From positions 1,510,001 through 1,574,000 of the forward strand of contig OZ038468.1 in the NCBI GenBank assembly GCA_964036295.1: DNA of 64,000 bases. Direction: 5' to 3'. Both the position numbers and the translations under genes were made by a program. This DNA is from Plumapathes pennacea. Lineage: Eukaryota; Cnidaria; Anthozoa; Antipatharia; Myriopathidae. Positions 9,001 to 17,271 of the stretch are shown here, one piece after another. The notes under the pieces are model-generated. The model did no database searches, was not told where the DNA came from, and was given only the letters and a program-made list of their open reading frames with translations. Positions within the stretch are counted from its first letter, which is position 1. Every line of letters starts with the position of its first letter.

Positions 9001-11800
9001 ACGAAGAACACAATGTTCAGGTTTATGTTTCGAGCGTTAGCAAAACTCTAAGGAGCCGGAATGAAATGCCAGTCTCTGTGTGAACAAGTTTTGTTCTGTG
9101 TTGGCATGGCGATAGAACGCAGAATGTATCAATGAAAGATTTATTTGGATTTACCAAACCAACCCCACCTAAAATGTCACCTGTTGTCGCCAGTGAATAT
9201 ACAATTTCTTGTTTTGTTTGTGTATATACATTGCCTCCAACTTCCCCCCCCCCCCCCCCCCCCTCCCTCTCCCTCACTACTTGCGTTCCGTTTTTACTGA
9301 GAGGCTTTGTGTTGAGTTGATTTGTTTGTTTGACAGGGAATATGGGCGACCACACTGGCAAATGAAAAGAAGTTAAACCGGGCGTATAAGGTAAGTTTCC
9401 CCCGAGGGGGGGCTCCCATATAAGAAAGGAAGGGGATGCTCGTCGTACCTCTTAGGGGTCAAAATCACGGGTTTTGGTACCGCTTAGGGTGCTCAACATC
9501 AAACGCTGACATTTTATGTGACGTGGTACCGTTTAAGGGTCGGGTTTCAGTAGAATGAACTTTTATTGGTACCTTTTAGGGGTCAAAATAAGTTTGAGCC
9601 ACGCCCGTTTTAGTGCCTCTTAGGTGTCAAAACGAAATTCCCGACAAGCACCCCGTCTATTTTGTGGGAGTCACCCCCCCCCCCCCCTCCCCCCCGGGGT
9701 ATGTCAGTGCGGATAAAGCTACGTTGTTACTTGGAACGGAAGTGACGTCAAGAACATATTTCGCTGTGCCCTAATAACGATGTACTTGTTTCTGCAGGAA
9801 TGCAAACGTGTTCATCTGGTTTTCTCAGTACAAGGAAGTGGCCACTTCCAGGGTGAGTAGCTGAATACAGTGCCTTTGTTTTATCAACACTCGAAAGTTT
9901 GCTTTGTATCTCATAAAAAATATAGCTGCGTCAGTGTGTTTCGTTCAATTATAGAAGCGCGGGGGAATTTGAAAGAACACGAGAGAAGTGCTTGGGGACA
10001 CCGCGGAAATACGTCTTTCGGCCGTGCGGTCACTCTGCTTTTGAGTCAGCGGTTATTGCACAAAACCGTGGATTCAAATGCAGACTTTGTGGTTACGTGT
10101 AACGTTCGCAAGATTTAGCCAAGAAACTCAATACTAGGACTCGATACTCAACTATAAATTAGTTCAAGGCATTTTCTATAACATAAGTTATGCAAAAGAA
10201 AAACGAGCCTGCACACGATGTGAAATTTTTACCATGAATTATGAGAAGTTAGATTGCCATGGCGACGAACGCTGACCAACGGAAGTGACGTCAAGAACAG
10301 AAGTGACGTCAAGTGACGTCAAGAACGTGTTTCCGTGGTGTAGTGCTGAGATGCCCAACAGTATTTCTCGGCATTTCTCGAGTGTTTTTTGATATAAGTA
10401 ACTTCCACAATCTAACGCGTTCATGTATGTTTGAGCCGTTACAATGCTCCAGGCGTGACCATTCAGATCTCATTATCTTATTCCTTTTAAGGATACGCCG
10501 AGATGACGTCACCGATTGGGAAAGACAAATCGCCAGAGTTTGGTTCCAGTTCTCTGAGTGGAGTTTTTACCGTGAACTGGATAAAAAAGTAAGCAGACTG
10601 TGCACTACTTGTAGGCCCAAGGTTTGTGCACATGTCTATTAGACGCATAGCTTCTGTTGCGGGTGTTCAAATCTCCATCAAGCACAAGGAGTCTCATGTA
10701 CAATAGAGCACTCAGACCCCCCCCCCCCCCGTGTGTTCTTTCATGCGCTTGATGTAACAGGGGGGAGGGGGAGGCGGGGTGGAGTTTTTTTTTTTTTTTT
10801 TTCTAATTTTAACCGATTTGTACAGAGGGCTAATTTGGTCTAAAAACTTTAAAGCACATATATTAATTTAAAAATACTCACTACTTTTGATTACGTCGGC
10901 AACATGTATTTGCGTTGGCGGTGAAATACACTATCAACTCTGCACATATCCTCATGGAATCTGTTCTTTTCCGCTGTTCTGTGCAGAGCCAACATTCCTT
11001 TCCAGCAAGTCCACCAGTTGGTGAATCCCTGGAACGACAACAAGAAAGTTCAGATCAGTCGTGACGGACAGGTAGGTACACCATAACGAGGCTTGCAAAT
11101 CCCCCCCCCCCCCCCTCCCCCCTCCCCTCAAATCAAATCCATATCCCCACGGTTGCCCGCGGGGAGGGGGGTGAGTAGGGGTGTGATTGGTAAAAGCTGG
11201 AATGGATCGATGCATTAGTTTTAGTTTTGGGAAGCAAGGAATTTCCTTTTCCGTTTCTCTCTGACTTTTACAGTTTACGGTGCCTTGTACTAGTTTTGTG
11301 TTATTAACTGTTTTTTTTTTTTTTTTTTTTCTTTTTTTTTTTTTTAGGAGTTGGAACCAAACGTCGGAGCAGAATTGTGTAATGTGTGGGATTCCCTGGA
11401 CGCCAGTGGAAACAACGGCCGCTTTTCCCGCCCTCCGAACAACAACGCGAGACGAGGAAAACCCACCAATCACACAGAAGTATCCCCACCTCACTGGTCC
11501 GCGCCCACGCCATATGGCGGTCAGCAGGTTTACATTCCACACGCAGCCTCAATGCCTATTCCCGTACCAATCCCCTCACGGCACGCCATGCCGCAAACGT
11601 TTTCCCGCGTAGCAATGCCGGCCGCGCAACCGATGGCGATTCGTCCTCAGTCCCCCGTCCAATTTGGAGGCCAAGCCATGCATTTTCAGCCGCACATGCG
11701 GTCTCAGCCCCCAAGGTATGGTGGGACTGTCATGCAAGTGGGCCCTGCTTCTGGGGTTCTACATGTTATGAGGCCCAACTTCAATTCTCCAAGAAAATAG
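17..11800 (+). CDS. YTHDC2: YTHDC2-type m6A reader / RNA helicase, C-terminal part (5' end outside window)
   Basis: In animals YTHDC2 binds N6-methyladenosine in RNA and acts as a 3'-5' RNA helicase, notably in germ cells. I place 18 coding exons: 17-123, 3405-3499, 3918-4023, 4593-4663, 5679-5816, 5999-6257, 6866-6961, 7266-7353, 7481-7520, 7638-7696, 7971-8014, 8108-8177, 8816-8874, 9337-9390, 9798-9852, 10492-10588, 10987-11071, 11348-11800. All join in phase and give 657 residues. Early exons match the region after the helicase core (AFSDHL, NFLSQATLEMMAGMR, RGAGDIRDINSNSNNWAVV, LPSDWLVYEEMTR). Exons 13-18 are a YTH domain (ARYFIMKCNNQRNLDIS, GIWATT, VFSVQGSGHFQGYAEM, NPWNDNKKVQISRDGQELEP). 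Two cage tryptophans are present (GIW, NWIKK); the third cage position, Leu in human, is Ile. A tail of about 130 residues rich in Pro, Met, His and Gln follows the YTH domain, much longer than I recall for vertebrates. The helicase core and R3H region lie left of the window. AATAAA-like signals occur at about 11886-11908. Confidence 0.95.
220..2433 (-). CDS. TRIM-NHL protein (RING, two B-boxes, coiled coil, filamin repeat, NHL), intronless
   Basis: A complete 737-residue protein in one exon, with the TRIM2/3/45/71-like architecture that is expanded in cnidarians. A C3HC4 RING spans about residues 16-60 (CSFC, PCLHSFCLDC, CPEC). B-box 1 is at about 100-142 and B-box 2 at about 158-197 (CDKEYH, YYCEDCQVCIC, HNKH). 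A coiled coil rich in Glu, Lys and Gln follows to about 335. A filamin-type Ig repeat (YVPQRHGQHHVMINVNGQP, GSPW) lies at about 375-470, and NHL repeats run to the end (FGVPWGISVSSTGKIAVAD, NPRGVAIDKFGDLLVVD). Such proteins act as RING E3 ubiquitin ligases, and the NHL propeller can bind RNA or protein. The exact orthologue cannot be chosen, because TRIM-NHL genes form lineage-specific sets. The gene lies antisense in the intron between the first two visible YTHDC2 exons and has no intron, which suggests a retroposed or locally duplicated copy. All RING zinc ligands are intact, so it looks functional. Confidence 0.93.
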   Translation of the reverse strand: MEVKQLFDILRKEAECSFCIHPVNKPKTLPCLHSFCLDCLNKYAATRRKQGHTTFDCPECLAMFQLPDDDKFDAFQTAFHKNRLLDILALDKSGTDQRKNCDNCDENVAASSYCFECQTFLCEACLDKHNGIKVTRAHRQASLQNLKTADIEALIKRPVLCDKEYHEREPLEYYCEDCQVCICHKCALVGHNKHSMLDIPGVAKQHKRQIIKDVEQMKSRVLECKEKIEKSKNNFEGVEQQIEEARHKTQATVEELIRDLKEHEANIMRELDEVHQTQQQVHLAELKNFELSLAQLNSAIEYADTIMRRNMGPEIVQTKEGITQRCDELLTNQKFTPHKSVSVSLVTNKELCQSVRQLALGVVVVSLTDPSRSVAEGRGLQEAKCGARAEFTVITNDAEEQQCYDKHDQVTIHIKTAAQEEVEVKIEDKKDGTYHVTYVPQRHGQHHVMINVNGQPLTGSPWNVHVTPHQYQALSSFGSEGTGKGQFGVPWGISVSSTGKIAVADYNNNRVKVFNSDGEFLREFGQGRLKGPLTVAYTSTDHIIVVDGLVDRQTLMFTESGTFLRQFSPVHIKCAFGVSVTNDGRVIVCNLRDKFVTVLSPDGEELIQSFSAPDCSKTPVYAVYHKEKFFVSYWNGNCIKVFDVNGKYLHDIGGEGTGDGQLKNPRGVAIDKFGDLLVVDVLNHRLQVFTTEGEFVSKIGSHGTGLGQFDQPEDVVVSKDGHVYVTDFRNHRVQILI
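2690..2896. mobile_element. TTAA-bounded MITE (piggyBac-like), full copy
   Basis: Both ends carry a 20-bp inverted repeat beginning TTAACCCTTTCACTCCCAAG; the right end reads its complement with one mismatch. TTAA at both edges matches a piggyBac-type target duplication, and the terminal CCC/GGG suits that superfamily. The 207-bp interior has no coding capacity. At least eight related full or partial copies lie elsewhere in the window. Confidence 0.7.
2900..3185. repeat. Tandem partial copies of the TTAA MITE 3' half (period about 175 bp)
   Basis: The segment starting with GACACGCGGTGCGACA near 2903 recurs near 3078. Each unit continues through the MITE interior (TTCAATCAGC, then TTGAAGTTGATCACTCTTGG). 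This looks like local tandem duplication of MITE sequence beside the full copy at 2690-2896. Confidence 0.6.
3170..3345. repeat. AACTCTCT/GGCGGACA-type short repeat with G tract
   Basis: The sequence has AACTCTCTGGG and TAAGCGGACAG motifs on the left and GGCGTCCGCTGACGAGAG on the right, around a run of 12 Gs near 3302. It resembles the stretch at about 5345-5510, so the two are probably copies of one short interspersed family. Confidence 0.45.
4199..4407. mobile_element. TTAA-bounded MITE, diverged copy
   Basis: It begins TTAACCCTTTTGCTCCCGAG and ends with a degenerate complement (GGAGTAAAAGGATAA). The interior is in the reverse order to 2690-2896 (TTCAATTGTGG, ACTATCAATCCTCACTACATC, GGTTGGGAGAATCTGC). 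It lies in a YTHDC2 intron. Confidence 0.6.
4885..5012 (-). repeat. tRNA-like dimer, probably a tRNA-derived SINE fragment
   Basis: On the minus strand, 5012-4941 has a tRNA-like D arm (GTGGCCGAGTGGTTAGGGCG) and a perfect 5-bp anticodon stem around the loop TTTGAAA (anticodon TGA, a Ser codon). It is followed by a T-loop-like GGTTCAAGTCC. The acceptor ends pair poorly and the long variable arm expected of tRNA-Ser is missing. Directly downstream, 4940-4885 looks like a second, partial tRNA 3' half (GAGTTCAAATCC) with a further GGCCACAC. Tandem tRNA-like units with poor acceptor stems suggest a SINE or pseudogene rather than a working tRNA gene. Confidence 0.5.
5345..5510. repeat. AAGGCGGACA short inverted repeat element
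   Basis: The motifs CTCTCTAAGGCGGACA and CTCTCTAAGACGGACACC on the left face GGTGTCCGCCTTGGAAAGAG on the right, so the ends can fold back. It is non-coding, intronic to YTHDC2, and related to 3170-3345. Confidence 0.5.
6318..6650. mobile_element. ACCGTAAATGCTCTAATAAG-type MITE, one copy
   Basis: The left end reads TACCATAAATGCTCTAATAA and the right end CTTTTTAGGGCATTTACGG, an imperfect inverted pair. Poly-G/GA tracts lie inside. Related termini occur at 22915-23227 and from 41224. Confidence 0.5.
6647..6784. mobile_element. Palindromic MITE with GGTTGTTCAAA termini
   Basis: The left arm begins GGTTGTTCAAAGAGTGGATAG. The right arm ends with its complement (CTATACACTTTTTGAACAACC). The arms continue to pair through GGATAAAT / ATTTATCC and GATAG / CTATC, so nearly the whole 138 bp folds into one hairpin. 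Confidence 0.65.
7034..7246. mobile_element. TTAA-bounded MITE copy
   Basis: It begins TTAACCCGTTCACTCCCAAG and ends at GGTTAA, same orientation and interior as 2690-2896. The right terminus has decayed (TTTGGTTTTACTTTGGTTAA). It lies in a YTHDC2 intron. Confidence 0.6.
8281..8677. mobile_element. MITE with CRE-like octamer in its terminal inverted repeats, copy 1
   Basis: The terminal inverted repeat is AGAGTGGTAAAGTG followed by the palindrome TGACGTCA, mirrored at the right end (TGACGTCA, CACTTTACCACTCT). Inside is a hairpin around AACTCTCTTATTT-type sequence with GGTTCC/GGAACC arms at about 8450-8505. It is nearly identical to 30845-31243 and has no coding capacity. Confidence 0.75.
9230..9275. 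repeat. Poly-C tract in YTHDC2 intron
   Basis: A run of more than 15 cytosines followed by CT-rich sequence just upstream of the exon at 9337. It is a possible polypyrimidine or G-quadruplex element. Confidence 0.7.
9394..9705. mobile_element. C/G-rich MITE (CCCCGAGGGGGGG... CTCCC termini)
   Basis: The left end has CCCCCGAGGGGGGGCTCCCA; the right end has GTGGGAGTCACC followed by poly-C and CCCGGGGTA, giving inverted GC-rich termini. The interior repeats short blocks (TACCTCTTAGGGGTCAAAAT, TACCTTTTAGGGGTCAAAAT, TGCCTCTTAGGTGTCAAAA) four to five times. Confidence 0.55.
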
Positions 11801-12610
11801 TAATTTTGATTTAAGGTTTATTTTAAGCTCTCCTAACCACAATCCTGTGCGCGCCGGGAATCCTCAATCCGAAAACCGAAACGTAAAAAAAATAAAATAA
11901 AATAAAAGCAATTAGTAATCCATCCATTATCAGTAGTATGGGGTCCGGAAAATTGATTTCTAAAAATAGGATGTGCACGGGATCCCACGTGGGTTGTCTA
12001 AAAATAGGATTACCATCCAACAGAACAGAACTAGCTACATTTGGCCAAAATGTGCTTCTTACCTATTTTGTCTTTGATCTCTCGTGGGTTTTGTTTGTTG
12101 AAAGTTGGTTTTGTTATCAACACACACAAATTTCCAAATAGATTTTAAAAAATACTGAATTAGCTGAGAGGGTTCCCAACCCGTTTGCTACCTTACGGGC
12201 CTTGACACCAATAAGTTGAACTTTAAAAATAAAAATGTTGATTTATCTTGCTCCTTGTGTCATTTCTTTTAAAAAGGCGGTCGACTCTCTGTCGGCGAGG
12301 GTCGGACGATTTCCGGTACACGTCGACAGTCGCCAATACTCGGTCAATGTTCGGGTCACCTGGCAACTAAGTCAAATGCAAATGACAATATCTACATTAG
12401 TTTCTCAATGCTATTAATTGCAATGACAAACATATATAGTTTTCCTAAAGCATTATAAGTCCTTAATTGGTTTTATGTGTAAATAATTTAATACCCAATG
12501 TGATGAGTTATCATTGGACTATATGAGAATGAAACGCCACTTCGCCATTTTAGCTTGCCTTGAATTGCCGAGGCAGGTTTTTGTCGATGTTGGAGAGTTT
12601 TAAATTAAGG
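11801..12610. other. YTHDC2 3' flank, no gene seen
   Basis: After the YTHDC2 stop there are overlapping AATAAA-like signals (11886-11908), then AT-rich sequence without convincing coding potential. A possible donor (AAGGTAAGTG) at about 12608 follows GC-richer sequence and could mark an untranslated exon, but no partner exon was identified. Confidence 0.4.
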
Positions 12611-13383
12611 TAAGTGAGGCATAATACCCAAGGTATCAGTTTCATGCTATTGCATAAAGCTCAGGGAATTCACCGAAAGACGGTATTTAGGCTTAGCATC
12701 TGGGAAATATGTTAAAGTCGTTTGTTTGACGCGACAGGAAAGCAGCTTCAGTTCGCACTTTAAATTAACCGTCTAGCATTTAATCACCGTGGCTTAAACG
12801 TCTGACGCCGAAATACAGCCCAAAGTTGTCAGGATATTTTTATCATTTGAAAATTGAGGCCGAAGAGGCGGTCCATGCAAAAAAAAAATTTTTTTTTTTT
12901 AATGTAGCTGAAATGATTGCGATGTATAGCTTTCCGTTACCTTCTGAAATGTTAAAATTTTCGGATTTTTAAACATAATTTTCAGAGATTACCGCGTTTT
13001 TTTCCGGGGATTTGCTGTAGAATTTGCCCATTGTTCATGATTAAAAGTAGGATGTCATATATATATAACATATGTTGTCGCCCTTCATAACCTTGTTTTA
13101 TATTAAACCTACAAACTGCCAAAACGTCTTGCGTCTGGAACGTAAACTCGTCGAATATTTTAAACTCGTAGATTAAAAAATTTTAATAGTCCTCCCGTTT
13201 CATTTCGTTTTGACGCATCATATATTCGCCGCGTGTACGAAACAATTAGCGTCAATTTCCTCAGCATTTCCCCTGTCATATTTTTGTTCAAATAAACGCA
13301 ATAAGAAAATGAACTTGGCTTAAATTCAACATAAAACAAATTGGCATATACGCATCGAAACCTCTCATTTGAGAGTCACATTT

Positions 13384-13580
13384 TTTATTATTTGACAGTT
13401 CAGGAGTTGGAAGCGAACACTGCTGATAGAATGTACTCATTGAGAGCTTTCATTTGAGTGGTCACACCTTTAGGTTTCAATGAACAGTTTAGGAGTTGGA
13501 AGTGAACACTGCTGATAGAATGTACTCATTGAGAACGTTCGTTTGCGTGGTCATACTTTTAGACCTTTTGACAGTTTGAG
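13384..13580. repeat. Tandem repeat, about 110-bp unit (GAGCTTTCATTTGAGTGG family), cluster 1
   Basis: Two adjacent units share TTGACAGTTCAGGAGTTGGA, then GAACACTGCTGATAGAATG, then TACTCATTGAGA and TTGAGTGGTCACACC-like sequence. The same unit recurs at 15460-15770. Confidence 0.7.
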
Positions 13581-15135
13581 AATTAAAATTTTCTAAAGTC
13601 AGTTTTTCTTTTACTGTGAAATGGTTTTTTCTGAGATGATTAGTAGAAAACTAAACTGAAGTCCGTTCCCATAACTGTACTCACACCGATATTCTTCTCA
13701 ACGAGTTAGAATTACTTAATTGTCCGTCAATAAATTATATGCAGCGAAGAATCTCCATAATGCAAGAAAAACAAACCTTTTTGCTGTCATTAAAACAGTC
13801 AAAGAACCTGCTGAAATTTATTAACATTTTATCGTATATTCATTGTGGTTTGACTTAAATGGTTCAATAAGGCATATCGTTACAAATTACTTTTGGCAAC
13901 GTTCATCCTTCTTTTGGCTTGGGCATGGTGACCATCAGGCGATAAGATAAGGCGAGTTACTCAACACGTTATGGATGTTAGAAGTTAATTGCAGACGAAA
14001 AGTTCTCAGTTGGGTCAACCAGCCTTCTTTACACGTATACGCGCGTTCGTACTTGTAAAATTCGGCCTTTTTTTACCTTGACATCTCTTTCCACTACATT
14101 ATAAATAATTAATGACCTTTCGCTAAGAATGGCCCAAGTGACGGGGTTTTGCGCTGTCTTCAGTCAAACTCTCGATTTTTACTTGTGTGTTATTCGTGTG
14201 ATCTATGTCATTTTGACTCAAACACTAGCGCTCACAAAGAAAAAATATAGTCAATGACGGAAAAATGAAAGCAGAGTTACGCGTTTTACTATATGTTCAT
14301 TTATATGAAAATGTTCGAAGGTAAGCGCAAGAAATGGCATTTTTGAGCCCTGAATATAGAATTTGCCTGGGGATGCAGGCCTCCCAAATAGGACCCCCAT
14401 AGCGGCTCGCCCCGTTCTCTCTTGCACAAATTTCTATTCGTACATACGCCACAAAAGCATGCTCGCTGCAGTCCCTGTTTATTCAGATCAAAGTTAGGAA
14501 AACACGAGTGTTAAGTGATCCTGACGGCTCAAAAATACTGAAAATTGGGGCTGTTGGTTTTCATTTGCTGTGTCGGCCAGCCGCCAATTTACACATTAAA
14601 ACATTGTCGATTCCAATAAAATTTATTATGCGATATTATGCTAAGCTCTTGAAAAACGCATAATTTTCTAGTTTCATACATTTCTAATATAAAATATACC
14701 AAATTATCATATCCACCTTATCTCGCGTGCACAGAATATACAATGACTTTTGAAGCTGAGCCTCGTTTTTAGGGGAGGAGTTATGAGTTTTGGCAGAACT
14801 TAAGATGGGTATATTAGCGTATACTACTGCATTGTTTCGGTTTCTTAATGCAAAAAAAAACTAATCCATTGAAGCTCGACTACAGTGTGATTAAATGAAG
14901 GCCTATAGTGATAGAAAACAGATTATTTAGCTCATTAATATGCAGATTGAAGGGAAAAAACTTGGGAATGTTAGTCTGGCAGCTGTTCAGGTACGCCCCG
15001 CAGGCAAAATGTATAAAAACCAACTGTAAACAAAACCAATTTATTTCTCACGAAGACAAACTGACAAGTCTTCAACACTGGCAGGTCTAAAGGCACCCCA
15101 TTGCCACTAACAAACCCGTTGTTGATGTTAACAGT

Positions 15136-15281
15136 TTATTTGTCAGGTATGGACGACGTTTTTTCTGATTCTGTGATTTCAAGCAGCTGCAAGTTTGAAA
15201 GTCTGTCAAGGTCATTGGCGTTTAATTGCAGTTTCATTCTTAATGCTTCGTGCATCATTCCGGCTCTTATGACAAAAGGCA
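15136..15281 (-). other. Possible terminal coding exon, unrecognised
   Basis: On the minus strand, after a candidate acceptor (TTACACAG), an open frame of about 48 codons runs to TAA. Its composition is protein-like (GMMHEALRMKLQLNANDLDR, then SNLQLLEITESEKTSS). I do not recognise the family and found no upstream exon. The neighbouring sequence is tandemly repeated, so it may be a fragment of a decayed element. Confidence 0.2.
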
Positions 15282-15459
15282 CTGTGTAACTATTGCATCA
15301 CTCATCGTAACGAAAAATTATCACAATAAGCTTGCGTGTATAAATACTTTTCTAAGTGAGACTAACTTTTGATAAATCATTTCAGCTTTTACGACAAAAA
15401 TACTGTCTACATATTTCGTTGCTCATCGTAAAGGGAAAGTTATAATTTAAGCTTGATAA

Positions 15460-15772
15460 TTCAGGTGTTGGAAATGAGCACTGCTTCTTTGGGAGCTTTC
15501 ATTTGAGTGGTCACATATTTAGGTTAGTATTACGCTTGACAGTTCAGGAGTTAGAAGCTATTAGAATGTACTCATTGAGAGCTTTCATTTGAGTGGTCAC
15601 ACCTTTAGGTTTCATTTGACAGTTCAGGAGTTGAAAGTGAACACTGCTATTAGAATGTGCTAACTGAGGGCTTTCATTTGAGAGGCCACACCTTTAAGTT
15701 TTGTTTGACAGTTCAGGAGTTGAAAGTAATAATAATTGAGAACCTTCCTTTGAGTGGTCGCACGTTATTGGT
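15460..15772. repeat. Tandem repeat, about 100-bp unit, cluster 2
   Basis: Four diverged units, each with TTCAGGAGTTGGAAG-like sequence, GAACACTGCT (shortened in some), TTGAGAGCTTTCATTTGAGT and GGTCACACCTTTAGGTTT. Same family as 13384-13580. Confidence 0.7.
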
Positions 15773-15867
15773 CAATTTATTAGTAGCCATGGCAACATCG
15801 ATATCTTCACACGTGACATGTTCAGAAGGAATTTCAGGACACACGGTGCAACATAGATGGCTGTAAA

Positions 15868-16340
15868 GGCCCTGTTACACCGTGCAATTTTCTCAGCAAC
15901 TTGTCTCGCAACGCCGTTGCGAGACAAGTTGCTGAAGAATTGCACAGTGTAACAGGACTTGTGTCGACAATTTTTTTTGTTGCGCGCAACGTTGCACGAA
16001 GTAGAACTCAGTTCTACTTTTCGCAACGCGTTGCAGCAACTTGCAACGCCATTGCACAGTGTAACACCCCTCCAAAACTTGTCTCGCAATTTTTGCCTTG
16101 GCGCGATCAAGAGCGCATGTGCGCCTTCTTTATGATTATTCAAATTCCACCGTGTTGACGTCTGCAATTTGCAGCGTGCCAATCACAATTTTTTCCAAAC
16201 TTTCCTCGACATCAAACGTTGCAAGTTGCTGAGATCGCGTTGCACAGTGTAACACCCTACCTCCGCAACTACAACAATACTTTTTCAACCGTTGCGAAAC
16301 AAATTGCTGAGAAAATTGCACAGTGTAACAGCGCCTTAAG
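15868..16340. mobile_element. Compound palindromic element (CTGTTACACCGTGCAATTTT termini)
   Basis: The outer ends are GGCCCTGTTACACCGTGCAA and its complement (TTGCACAGTGTAACAGCGCC). Inside, 15870-15956 is itself a near-perfect hairpin (CAACTTGTCTCGCAAC / GTTGCGAGACAAGTTG). Further GTTGCACAGTGTAACACC ends occur at about 16050 and 16240, so shorter copies seem nested in a longer one. Related fragments are at about 32468 and 38395; 55690-55925 is similar in style. Confidence 0.7.
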
Positions 16341-17014
16341 TGAAGCCGTATATGAAGTGCGCAGTCGAACCAACGACAGAAGGAAACAAAACGTATACAA
16401 TGTCGAGACAAGATAATAACTTTATCTATTGAAACAACTGAATCTAACAAAACAGCATGTTGATTTCAATATTCTACTCGCAATAAAGAGAAGGGCTACG
16501 TCAAATCTGATTGGCTAGTTTGTTCGTGAGTAGAACTCGGTTCTACTCCTGCGCAATATTGCATAATTTCAAAGGTGGGCACGCTTCGGCCAACTCGGCT
16601 ATTACGTGCAATGTTGAACTGAGCATTATTGTGTCAGAACCAAGGAACACGTGAGAGAAAAAAACAGGAAGAGATATTGATGCCTAGAATTTATTGACCT
16701 TATCAAGACGGGAAAAGTCTTTACCTTCTTAGTCGTTGCACTCCGAGCTGGTTACTGGCACAGATGAGCATTTAAAACGTTATAAAATGCCCACTAACAC
16801 GTTCTTGCTAAAACGATGGCATCATTTTCGATGCGTTTTAATACGCCTTTTCGTGCGTACGCTAAAACGATTATTTGAAAACGGAGTTTTCTGAAAAGTT
16901 TCTAAAAGTGGAGGCTTTTTGAAACTGCGCTTTCAAATAAAAGCGAACTCGTGTTCACAGAACCTTAGCGAGTTGCGGTGACAAAAAGATACAGTCGAGG
17001 GGAAATTATATTTC

Positions 17015-17271
17015 GTGAAACTGAATGTGTTATTTTCGATATATATTTTTTGCGGTTGTCTCTTCCTTCGCGCAGACTGCCTGCTAGACCCATTGCTTGC
17101 TCGTTTAAAGGAGGATGTGTTTTACAACTCAAATGTTACTGACCCAAATGTTATCAGTTTTGAAAAAAAATATTTCAATAGCACTGAGAACTTAGGTTTG
17201 AAAACGAAAGGATTTCATTGTCCTCGCGCGTGTTCTCGTCTGCGGTTGTGCGGTCGAACTCAAACCGGGTG
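17015..17271 (+). other. Possible secreted-protein exon, unrecognised
   Basis: An open frame encodes a hydrophobic leader-like stretch (VLFSIYIFCGCLFLRADC), then about 65 polar residues with Cys clusters (FHCPRACSRLRLCG), ending at a good donor (TGTGTAAGT). There is no in-frame ATG: the frame starts at a GTG and opens only a few codons upstream. No second exon was found. Likely a decayed or chance exon. Confidence 0.2.

Noticed and set aside
11386-11814. 142-codon frame overlapping the last YTHDC2 exon
   Set aside because: Out-of-frame shadow; the YTH-matching frame runs 11348-11800.
16136-16450. Overlapping frames on both strands in the 15.8-16.4 kb palindromes
   Set aside because: Frames arise from inverted-repeat symmetry; no protein family is recognisable.
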